Source of the DNA: Acidovorax sp.
Lineage (GTDB): Bacteria > Pseudomonadota > Gammaproteobacteria > Burkholderiales > Burkholderiaceae_C
Direction of reading: 5' to 3'
Length of the DNA stretch: 5,189 nt
Assembly: GCA_030150585.1 (NCBI GenBank)
Contig: JASLFM010000389.1
Span: forward strand, 1 to 5,189
The notes beneath the pieces are model-generated. The model was not told the origin of the DNA, searched no databases, and saw only the letters and a list, made by a program, of their open reading frames with translations. This document shows positions 1 to 5,189 of this stretch, in pieces (position 1 is the stretch's first letter; the number at the start of each line of letters is the position of its first letter). The position numbers and the translations under genes are program-made.

Positions 1-2439
1 GCCCAGCGTGTCGTTGAGCGTCTTGAAGTTGTCGAGGTCGATGAACAGCAGCGCCCCGCCCTGGTGGCGGCGCTGCGCGCTGGCCAGTGCCTGGTGCATG
101 CGGTCCATGAGCAGCATGCGGTTGGGCAGGCCGGTCAGCGCATCGTAGAAGGCCAGGCGCTGGATTTCGCGCTCCGTGGCCTTGCGCTCGGCGATGTCGG
201 TGTTGATGGCCAGGATCGACGGCGGCTGGCCATCTTCGCCGGGCACCAGGGTCCAGCGCCCTTCCACATCGAGCGCGCGGCCGTCGCGGTGGCGTTGCAC
301 GATCTCGCCTGTCCACTCGCCCTGCTCCTGGACCACTTGTGTGGCGCGCAGGAAGGCCGAGGGCTCGTCGTAGAGCAGCGTGGCGATGGATTGGCCCAGC
401 ACCTGCAGCCGGGTCCAGCCATACAAGCGCTCGGCGCCCTGGTTCCAGAACAGGATGCGGTGCTCCAGGTCGCGCACGATGATGGCGTCCTGTGCCTTGT
501 CGAGCAGCGAGGCCTGGTGGCGGATGCGCTGCTCGGCGAGTTGGCGGTGGATCTCGGCCGAGGCCCGTGCCGCGAAGATTTGCAGCGTCGAAGTGATGAA
601 GTCCGGCGCGGTCAGCGGCTGGCGAAACAGCACGAAGATCAGCCCTACGGGCTCGCCGTCGGCGTCGCTCAGCTGCTGGCCCACGTAGCCCTGCGCGCCG
701 AGCTGGCGCAGCACGGGCGCCTGCGGGTAGCGCTGCGCCACGTCCTGCGTGACCACGAACTGCCGCTGCGCCAGCAGTTCCAGGCTCGGCGTGCCGGCCA
801 GCGTGTATTCGGTGTTGGGCTGCATGGCGCCGTCCACGCTCAGTGCGAGCGTCATCGCGCGCGGGGCCTGCCCCGAGAGCGTGGGCAGCAGCCGTGCCAC
901 GCAGCCGGATTGCGCGCCCAGCGCCTCGGCCATGTTGTGCACGAGCTGCTCGAAGAACTCCATGCCCGTGCTGGCCGACACGGCCGCCGCCACCTTGAGC
1001 ACCGACGCCTGCAGCCGCTGCTGCTCGCGGCGAGCGCGCAGGCTCACGATGCCGAAGGCCAGGTCGGCCGAGAGCTCCTGCAACAGCGCGATTTCATCGG
1101 GGCTGATCGTGAGCACCTCGGGCGCATACAGGTACAGCAGGCCGAAGCTGCGCTCGCCGTCGCGCAGCGGCAGCACCACCGCGCCATGGAAACCGTGCTC
1201 GAGCATGCGGCCGGTCCAACCCTGGAAAGCGCGCTCGGCGAGAATGTCCTGCACGATCACGGGTTGCCCACTGCGGATGGCCCGCCCCGCGGGGCCGCGG
1301 CCCTGCGGGTGGTCTCCTGACCAGCTCAGCCGCAGTGCTTCGATGTAGCCGTTGTTGTACCCCGCGTGCGCGACCGGATCGATGCTGCGCCGCGCGTCAT
1401 CGCGCGCCAGGCCCACCCAGCCCATGCGGTAGCCCCCGATGTCCACGGCGATCTGGCAGATCGCCTGCAGCATGGCGGGCTCCGATGTGCCGCGCACCAA
1501 GGCCTCGTTGCACGCGCTCAGCAGGCGCTGCGCGCGGCCCATGCGCGCAAGCTCGCGCTCGGCGCTGCGGCGCTGCGTCACGTCGGTCGCCAGCACCTGG
1601 CGTGCGGGCACCCCGTTGAAGTTGGCCGCGCCGGCCGACAGCTCCACCTCCATGACGCTGCCGTCCTTGCGGCGGTGGCGGCGCACGATGCCGCTGCGCA
1701 GGCGGCCCGTGTCGATCGCCGCGATCTCGATGGCCAGCCGTTCGCGCTCCTCGGGCAGCCACAGGTCGTCCATGCCCATGCCAAGCAGCTCGGACTCGCT
1801 GTAGCCGTAGTGCTCGACCATCGCGCGGTTCACGGCCAGCAGGCGCAGCGTGTGGCGCTCATACACCCACATGGGCTGGGGGTGGTCGTCGAACAGCTGG
1901 CGGTACTGGCGCTCGGAGGTGCGCAGGGTGTCGCTCTGGGCCAGCAGCTGTTCGTGCATGGCATCGCGCTCGTGCACGAGCCGGGTGAGCTGGCACTGCT
2001 GCTGGCGCAGCGCGAGATGCACCTGCGCCTGCTGCGCGAGGACGCGCAGGTCCTCTACCTGCTCGGGATCGGGCGTTCGCGGAGCGCGGTCGAGCACCGC
2101 GAGCGCGCCGAGCAGGTGGCCCTCTGGCGAGAACATGGGGACGCACAGGCAAAAGCGCAGGTGTGGCCCGCTGCGTGCCAGCGGATGGTGCGACCAGTGG
2201 GGGTGGCGCAGCGTGTCGGCCACCGCCAGCGGCTCGCGCAACGGTGCCAGCAGGTGCAGGCACAGCTGCGCGACCTGCGGCGCCAGGGCCAGATCAAGCC
2301 CGATCGCCGTCGTGAAGCCTTGGTACTCGGGGGCCGCGAAACCCACCACGGCCATGGGCGCACCGCAGATGCGCGCGGCCAGCAGCGCCAGGGGCGTGAA
2401 GGCGGCTTCGTCCGCGGGGAGCGCCGGCGCCATGCTCAT
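1..2439 (-). CDS. Multi-sensor diguanylate cyclase (GAF-PAS-GAF-GAF-PAS-GGDEF), 3' end beyond window
   Basis: The minus frame is open for 813 codons from ATG at 2439 to base 1 and continues past the edge. Domains in order: GAF about residues 10-150 (ending in a GHLLGALAVLDRAPR stretch typical of N-terminal GAFs); a Gln-rich, probably coiled linker 150-175; PAS about 176-290 (SERQYRQLFDDHP, closing DVTQRR); GAF about 303-470, with the GYRMGWVGLA, HAGYNNGYIEALRLSW and GRGPAGRAIRSGQPV signatures of the GAF type common in GGDEF proteins; a more divergent GAF 475-630; PAS about 640-755 (FWNQGAERLYGW at 664-675, closing NTDIAERK); then GGDEF from about 760 (FYDALTGLPNR, FIDLDNFKTLND with the predicted metal-binding Asp801). 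The GG(D/E)EF loop, the inhibitory site and any EAL domain lie outside, so activity cannot be judged. No signal peptide or membrane segment is seen, so the protein is presumably cytoplasmic. The expected role is making cyclic di-GMP from GTP under control of small-molecule, redox or light signals, none identified. ATG 2433 is an alternative start with better spacing to AGGCGG. Family call sure; catalytic state unknown. Confidence 0.93.
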   Translation of the reverse strand, partial: MSMAPALPADEAAFTPLALLAARICGAPMAVVGFAAPEYQGFTTAIGLDLALAPQVAQLCLHLLAPLREPLAVADTLRHPHWSHHPLARSGPHLRFCLCVPMFSPEGHLLGALAVLDRAPRTPDPEQVEDLRVLAQQAQVHLALRQQQCQLTRLVHERDAMHEQLLAQSDTLRTSERQYRQLFDDHPQPMWVYERHTLRLLAVNRAMVEHYGYSESELLGMGMDDLWLPEERERLAIEIAAIDTGRLRSGIVRRHRRKDGSVMEVELSAGAANFNGVPARQVLATDVTQRRSAERELARMGRAQRLLSACNEALVRGTSEPAMLQAICQIAVDIGGYRMGWVGLARDDARRSIDPVAHAGYNNGYIEALRLSWSGDHPQGRGPAGRAIRSGQPVIVQDILAERAFQGWTGRMLEHGFHGAVVLPLRDGERSFGLLYLYAPEVLTISPDEIALLQELSADLAFGIVSLRARREQQRLQASVLKVAAAVSASTGMEFFEQLVHNMAEALGAQSGCVARLLPTLSGQAPRAMTLALSVDGAMQPNTEYTLAGTPSLELLAQRQFVVTQDVAQRYPQAPVLRQLGAQGYVGQQLSDADGEPVGLIFVLFRQPLTAPDFITSTLQIFAARASAEIHRQLAEQRIRHQASLLDKAQDAIIVRDLEHRILFWNQGAERLYGWTRLQVLGQSIATLLYDEPSAFLRATQVVQEQGEWTGEIVQRHRDGRALDVEGRWTLVPGEDGQPPSILAINTDIAERKATEREIQRLAFYDALTGLPNRMLLMDRMHQALASAQRRHQGGALLFIDLDNFKTLNDTLG

Positions 2440-2582
2440 CCGCCTGCCTGGACAAGCAGCGAAGCGGGAGCGCAGCGGACGAAGCAAGGCTGTGGCATGG
2501 CGTGAGCGTCGAACCCGGTGGAGGCAGCGTTGTACTACCTATTTGATAGCTTGCAGCGCTTGGCAGGCAAGCGCCACGGCCA
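2440..2582. other. Intergenic spacer between the IclR gene and the GGDEF gene
   Basis: This 143-base gap separates two minus-strand genes. The part nearest the IclR stop carries the hairpin repeat described separately. The rest (about 2440-2520) should hold the promoter of the GGDEF gene, but no convincing -35/-10 pair stands out in this GC-rich sequence. In the GGDEF reading frame there is a stop at 2539-2541 and no ATG or GTG between it and 2439, which fixes the start region. A gap of this size plus a hairpin argues that the two genes are not a tight operon. Confidence 0.6.
2535..2580. repeat. Palindromic intergenic repeat, Comamonadaceae type (likely)
   Basis: A perfect 7-bp inverted repeat, GCGCTTG at 2556-2562 and CAAGCGC at 2568-2574 with a 5-base GCAGG loop, lies 8 bases beyond the IclR stop codon. 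On the minus strand it is followed by GCAAGCTATCAAATAGGTAG, an AT-richer tail. The stem plus an AGCTATCAAA-like flank matches my memory of a short repeat scattered in large numbers between genes of Acidovorax, Variovorax and relatives. That recollection was not checked by search. The hairpin could weakly end transcription or protect the 3' end of the IclR mRNA, but it lacks the U-run of a standard intrinsic terminator. Confidence 0.6.
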
Positions 2583-3368
2583 TTATTCACGGAAATCCAG
2601 GCCCTGGGAACCCGGTGCATCCGCAGGCAGTTCGGCGCGCAGTAGCTGGGCCAGCTCCTTCTTGCGCGCGGCCGGCAGGCGCGGCGTGATGGCGCCAAAG
2701 CTGATGGCCGCGAGCGTGGACGCCGAGGCCGCGAAGGTGCGCCCCACGCCCGATACACCCACGGTGATCGTGTCCTCGATGTCGGCATGGCCCGCCGCGC
2801 GCGTGCGCTTGACGGCGCGCAGCATGCGCTCGCGCGTGAAGCCGGCCTGCGCGTACTCGGCCGCGTGGCGCTCGAGAATGCGCTCGATCTCGCCATCCGA
2901 CAGCGCCGCCATGAGCGCGAGCCCGCCCGCGCCCACGCCGAGCAGGCGGCGCCCTCCGATCTCGGTGGTGAACACCTTCACGGGAAAGTGCCCTTCCTCG
3001 CGGTGCAGGCACACGCAGTAGTCGCCCTGGCGGATCACGAGGAACACCGTATCGCCCGACATGCGCGCGAGCTTCTGCATGAGCGGCCGGCAGGAATCCA
3101 CGAGCGGCACGCGGCGCATGGACGCAAAGCCGAGCTGCATGGCCTCGATGCCCAGGCGGTAGGCCTTGCCCTCGGCATCGCGCTCGGCGAAGCGCTCCTC
3201 CACCAGGCACGACAGCAGGCGGTGGGCCGTGGAGCGCTCCAGGCCGGAGGCCGCGATCACCTCGGTGAGCCGGATGCCTTCCTCGTGGTGCCGCGCAAGC
3301 AGGCGCAGCAGCTGCAGCGCGCGGCGCAGGCTTTGCGCCCCTCCTGTGGTGCTGGATGGTTCGTCCAT
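2583..3368 (-). CDS. IclR-family transcriptional regulator
   Basis: This is a complete 261-residue protein, the usual length for IclR regulators, starting at ATG 3368 and ending in TAA at 2583-2585. Residues about 12-72 form the winged helix-turn-helix (SLRRALQLLRLLARHHEEG, then the recognition-helix region SGLERSTAHRLLSCLVEE and wing KAYRLG). Residues about 85-250 form the effector-binding domain, including GVGAGGLALMAAL (144-156), the counterpart of the GxALLA segment of relatives. The usual late EPGVRCIAAPV-type stretch is here DTITVGVSGVGRTFAASAST (199-218), a divergent form that does not reveal the ligand. The gene is transcribed away from the crotonase/acyl-CoA synthetase pair across a 91-base shared control region. 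This is the classic layout of an IclR protein regulating a neighbouring catabolic operon and itself; that role is inferred. No Shine-Dalgarno sequence precedes ATG 3368 (TTTTTTCCCACAAT comes before it), and no in-frame ATG, GTG or TTG lies between it and the first helix. The frame is open upstream to 3692, but that part overlaps the divergent gene and is not conserved-looking. Confidence 0.93.
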   Translation of the reverse strand: MDEPSSTTGGAQSLRRALQLLRLLARHHEEGIRLTEVIAASGLERSTAHRLLSCLVEERFAERDAEGKAYRLGIEAMQLGFASMRRVPLVDSCRPLMQKLARMSGDTVFLVIRQGDYCVCLHREEGHFPVKVFTTEIGGRRLLGVGAGGLALMAALSDGEIERILERHAAEYAQAGFTRERMLRAVKRTRAAGHADIEDTITVGVSGVGRTFAASASTLAAISFGAITPRLPAARKKELAQLLRAELPADAPGSQGLDFRE

Positions 3369-3381
3369 ATTGTGGGAAAAA

Positions 3382-3392
3382 ACAAAGTTTGT
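3382..3392. repeat. 11-bp palindrome ACAAAGTTTGT, possible regulator half-site
   Basis: ACAAA and TTTGT are perfect inverted arms around a single G. The right arm begins a tandem TTTGTG TTTGTG (3388-3399). It lies 13-24 bases upstream of the IclR start codon and just before the proposed plus-strand -35, so a bound protein here could repress the IclR gene or act on the operon promoter. Binding by the local IclR protein is inference only. Confidence 0.4.
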
Positions 3393-3411
3393 GTTTGTGA
3401 TACAGGAAATT

Positions 3412-3427
3412 GGGAGTCTAGACTGCC
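3412..3427. promoter_or_regulatory. Candidate operator: imperfect 16-bp palindrome around AGTCTAGACT
   Basis: AGTCTAGACT (3415-3424) is a perfect 10-bp palindrome. Beyond one mismatched pair (3414/3425) the symmetry continues with GG/CC, so 14 of 16 bases pair. IclR-family operators are commonly palindromes of about this size. The site overlaps the proposed -10 of the plus-strand operon, a position suited to repression. The CTAG core is generally scarce in such genomes, which makes a chance occurrence here a little less likely. The link to the neighbouring IclR protein is inferred. Confidence 0.45.
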
Positions 3428-3449
3428 TTCCACATTGCACAGACACCCC

Positions 3450-3454
3450 GGAGA
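3450..3454 (+). promoter_or_regulatory. Ribosome binding site of the crotonase-fold gene
   Basis: GGAGA lies five bases before ATG 3460 and is a good Shine-Dalgarno match. It decides the start against the much longer open frame that begins at 3166, inside the divergent IclR gene. Confidence 0.8.
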
Positions 3455-3459
3455 CAACG

Positions 3460-4251
3460 ATGGCGTATGACACGCTCGCGATCGAAGACCATGGCGCCGT
3501 GCGCCGCATCCTGCTGGCGCGCCCCGCCCAGCGCAACGCCCAGAGCCAGCAGATGCTCGACGAGCTGATCGACGCCTTCGGCGCGGCCGAGCGCGACGAG
3601 GCCGTGCGCGTGGTGGTGCTGGGCGGACAGGGCGCGCATTTCTCGGCCGGCCACGACCTCAAGCAGGCCCAGGCCGAGCGCGCGAACTTCACGGTGGAGC
3701 AGCGCTGGGCCTACGAGGAGCTGCGCTACTTCGACCATTCGCTGCGCATCTGGGACTTTCCCAAGCCCACCATCGCCCAGGTGCAGGGCGCCTGCGTGGC
3801 GGGCGGCTTCATGATCGCCAACATGTGCGACCTTGTGGTCGCGGGCGAATCGGCCTTCTTCTCCGACCCCGTGGGCCACACGCTGGGCGCGGCCGCCACC
3901 GAGGTGCTGATCCACCCCTGGGTCATGGGTGCGCGCAAGGCCAAGGAACTGCTCTACACGGGCGGCAAGCTCTCGGCCCAGGAGGCCCACGCCATCGGCA
4001 TGGTCAACCGCGTGGTGCCCGACGTCGAACTGGCCGAGGCCGCGCTCGCGCTCGCGCAGCAGATCGCCAAGGCGCCGCCGTTCGGCCTGCGCCTCATCAA
4101 GCGTTCGGTCAACCGCACACTGGACGCCCAGGGCCTGCGCACGGCGCTGGCTGCGCACTTCGACACGCACCAGCTCTCGCACCTGAGCGAGGGCTTCCTC
4201 ACGGCACGCGACCGGGGCCTGGCCTCGGCCATCCAGAAGAAGGCCGACTGA
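3460..4251 (+). CDS. Enoyl-CoA hydratase/isomerase (crotonase) superfamily protein lacking the classical catalytic glutamates
   Basis: This is a complete 263-residue protein, normal length for a single-domain crotonase. The acyl-CoA and oxyanion-hole region GAHFSAGHDLKQ is at residues 58-69. The second oxyanion-hole segment, GACVAGGFMIANMCDLVVAGE, runs over 110-130, followed by FFSDPV (133-138), HPWVMGARKAKELLYTG (152-168) and AHAIGMVNRVVP (176-187). These place it firmly in the superfamily and suggest binding of an acyl-CoA thioester in the cytoplasm. Against rat mitochondrial enoyl-CoA hydratase (Glu144 and Glu164, 20 residues apart), the equivalent positions are Met118 and Val138. Both glutamates are absent, while Asp136 two residues before Val138 is an acidic alternative. 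The HPWxxGxRKAKE stretch in place of the usual GGTQRL region marks a subgroup often annotated simply as enoyl-CoA hydratase. The true reaction may instead be isomerisation, decarboxylation or thioester cleavage. The stop overlaps the ATG of the downstream acyl-CoA synthetase, so the two are translationally coupled. Regulation by the divergent IclR protein is likely. Superfamily certain; reaction and substrate unknown. Confidence 0.93.
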   Translation: MAYDTLAIEDHGAVRRILLARPAQRNAQSQQMLDELIDAFGAAERDEAVRVVVLGGQGAHFSAGHDLKQAQAERANFTVEQRWAYEELRYFDHSLRIWDFPKPTIAQVQGACVAGGFMIANMCDLVVAGESAFFSDPVGHTLGAAATEVLIHPWVMGARKAKELLYTGGKLSAQEAHAIGMVNRVVPDVELAEAALALAQQIAKAPPFGLRLIKRSVNRTLDAQGLRTALAAHFDTHQLSHLSEGFLTARDRGLASAIQKKAD

Positions 4252-5189
4252 TGCGCACGCACCGCCTCGAACCGCTGCTGAACCCGGCCTCCATCGCCGT
4301 GGTCGGCGCCAGCAACAACCCCGCGCGCATCGGCGGCATGCCGCTTGCCCACCTCACGAAGTTCGGCTACCGGGGCGCGATCTACCCCGTCAACCCCAAG
4401 TACGAGGAAGTGTTCGGCCTGCGCTGCTGGCCCGACCTCGAATCGCTGCCCGCCGCGCCCGACCTCGTGGTGCTGGCCATTGCGGCTGCGGACGTGACGC
4501 CGATGCTGCGCCGCTGCCACGCCAAGGGTGTGCGTGCCGTCATCGTCTATGCGGCGGGCTTCGCCGAGGCGGGTGCCGAGGGCGCCGCGCTGCAGGCCGA
4601 GCTGGAGGCCTTCGTCGCCACCACGGGCATGGTGGTGGCGGGCCCCAACGCCATGGGCTTCGCCAACCTCAACACCCAGGCGCACACCAACTTCGCCTCG
4701 GTGTTCAACACCGCGCCCATGCAGGCCGGGCCGGGCCGCGTGAGCCTGCTCACGCAGAGCGGCAACGTCTGCGCAGCCGTGTACGCGATCGCGCGGCGCC
4801 TGGGCGTGGATTTCAGCCACTTCATCAACACGGGCAACGAGGCCTGCGTGGACTTCGCGCAGTACCTCGAATACCTCGCGCAGGACGACGCGACCGAGGT
4901 CGGCATCGGCTACATCGAGGAGCTGCGGGACGGCGCGCGCTTCACCGAGGCGGCGGCCGAGTTCTCGCGGCGAGGCAAGCTGCTCATCCTCTACAAGGCG
5001 GGCGAGACCGACAAGGGCTCGGAGGCCGTGCGCTCGCACACCTCGGCGCTCGCGGGCGACCAGGCGGTCTACCAGGCCGCGTTCCGCCAGCTCAACGTGA
5101 TACAGAGCCACGACTTCACGCAGATGGCCCAGCTCGCCCACCTCGCGGGCTACCGCCAGCGCAGCGCGGGCCGGCGCGTGGCCATCATC
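4251..5189 (+). CDS. Acyl-CoA synthetase, ADP-forming (acetate--CoA ligase / succinyl-CoA ligase-like) family, 3' part beyond window
   Basis: The frame is open from ATG 4251 to the window edge: 313 codons of a protein family usually near 700 residues. Residues about 8-140 form a Rossmann-type CoA-binding domain (SIAVVGAS at 14-21, YPVNPKYEEVFG at 45-56, GPNAMGFANLN at 131-141). Residues about 160-290 resemble succinyl-CoA ligase alpha: LLTQSGN (166-172), NTGNEACVDFAQYLEYL (193-209), YIEELRDG (221-228) and SHTSALAGD (262-270), whose His263 matches the phosphorylated histidine of ADP-forming acetyl-CoA synthetases. The ATP-grasp domain expected next is outside the window. The expected reaction is acid + CoA + ATP to acyl-CoA + ADP + phosphate via phosphohistidine. 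The start overlaps the preceding stop (TGATG, one shared base), a sign of coupled translation with the crotonase-fold gene. The family motif GPNCxG reads GPNAMG here, a small deviation. The substrate is not deducible; the family includes acetate, aryl-acid and hydroxycinnamate (FerA-type) enzymes. Confidence 0.92.
   Translation, partial: MRTHRLEPLLNPASIAVVGASNNPARIGGMPLAHLTKFGYRGAIYPVNPKYEEVFGLRCWPDLESLPAAPDLVVLAIAAADVTPMLRRCHAKGVRAVIVYAAGFAEAGAEGAALQAELEAFVATTGMVVAGPNAMGFANLNTQAHTNFASVFNTAPMQAGPGRVSLLTQSGNVCAAVYAIARRLGVDFSHFINTGNEACVDFAQYLEYLAQDDATEVGIGYIEELRDGARFTEAAAEFSRRGKLLILYKAGETDKGSEAVRSHTSALAGDQAVYQAAFRQLNVIQSHDFTQMAQLAHLAGYRQRSAGRRVAII

Larger units (their letters stand above)
3369..3459. 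promoter_or_regulatory. Divergent promoter/operator region for the IclR gene and the acyl-CoA operon
   Basis: This 91-base gap between divergent starts is much richer in A and T than the coding DNA on either side, as expected for a control region. On the plus strand, TTGTGA (3395-3400) and TAGACT (3419-3424), 18 bases apart, are a plausible weak sigma-70 -35/-10 pair, each matching four of six consensus bases. That would start transcription near 3431 and leave a leader of about 30 bases. No comparable pair is convincing for the minus-strand IclR gene. Two palindromes and a tandem hexamer lie inside and are listed separately. The promoter assignment is a guess from pattern; the region's regulatory nature follows from gene layout. 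Confidence 0.6.

Noticed and set aside
64..1320. Long plus-strand open frame of 418 codons opposite the GGDEF gene
   Set aside because: It is the antisense shadow of a GC-rich coding frame. Its translation is low-complexity (Ala, Arg, Leu, His, Gln rich) with no recognisable domain, while the minus frame gives clear PAS, GAF and GGDEF motifs.
2436..2498. Minus-strand 20-codon open frame from ATG 2498 ending in TGA that overlaps the GGDEF start (ATGA)
   Set aside because: It could be a coupled leader peptide, but it has no ribosome binding site, and such a short overlap can easily arise by chance in GC-rich DNA. It would need conservation in relatives to be believed.
1366..2505. Plus-strand open frame of 379 codons opposite the N-terminal half of the GGDEF gene
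   Set aside because: Same reason: a compositionally skewed mirror of the real minus-strand coding frame, with no domain and no ribosome binding site of note.
2556..2574. Intrinsic terminator for the IclR gene
   Set aside because: The stem is only 7 bp and is not followed by a T-run on the minus strand, so it is listed as a repeat rather than a terminator.
3166..3459. N-terminal extension of the crotonase-fold protein back to 3166
   Set aside because: This stretch is antisense to the IclR gene and arginine/serine rich. ATG 3460 has a good GGAGA ribosome binding site and gives normal family length.
3369..3692. N-terminal extension of the IclR protein back to 3692
   Set aside because: The extra 108 codons run through the divergent control region and antisense to the crotonase gene. 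The protein from 3368 already has normal IclR length with the helix-turn-helix at its start.
3954..5141. Minus-strand open frame of 395 codons opposite the crotonase and synthetase genes
   Set aside because: It spans the junction of two well-supported plus-strand genes and its translation is skewed and featureless, typical of an antisense shadow.

Overview
The window reads as ordinary chromosomal DNA of a high-GC betaproteobacterium, most likely a member of the Comamonadaceae (Acidovorax, Alicycliphilus, Comamonas or Delftia type). The reasons are the very high G+C at third codon positions, the style of the proteins, and an intergenic hairpin at 2556-2574 with flanking sequence that resembles a small palindromic repeat I recall as common in that family. 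This placement is by inspection, not by a database search. No RNA gene, insertion sequence, CRISPR array, attachment site or origin was seen.

Layout. Positions 1-2439 (minus strand) hold most of a large cytoplasmic signalling protein with sensor domains in the order GAF-PAS-GAF-GAF-PAS, followed by the start of a GGDEF (diguanylate cyclase) domain that is cut by the left edge. Positions 2440-2582 are a short intergenic stretch with the hairpin repeat. Positions 2583-3368 (minus) encode a complete IclR-family transcription regulator. Positions 3369-3459 are a divergent control region, noticeably AT-richer than its surroundings, with two palindromes and a tandem hexamer. Positions 3460-4251 (plus) encode a complete enoyl-CoA hydratase/isomerase-superfamily (crotonase) protein. 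Its stop codon overlaps the start of the next plus-strand gene at 4251, an acyl-CoA synthetase of the ADP-forming (acetate--CoA ligase / succinyl-CoA ligase-like) family that runs off the right edge.

How they work together. The two plus-strand genes form a translationally coupled pair: the synthetase would activate a carboxylic acid to its CoA thioester and the crotonase-fold enzyme would transform that or a related acyl-CoA. The divergent IclR protein is the natural candidate regulator, probably answering to the acid or its CoA ester. The substrate cannot be read from the sequence. The most notable point is that the crotonase-like protein lacks both glutamates used by classical enoyl-CoA hydratases (Met118 and Val138 stand in their places), so 'enoyl-CoA hydratase' is probably a wrong functional label. 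The GGDEF gene is probably an independent signalling gene that happens to be adjacent.
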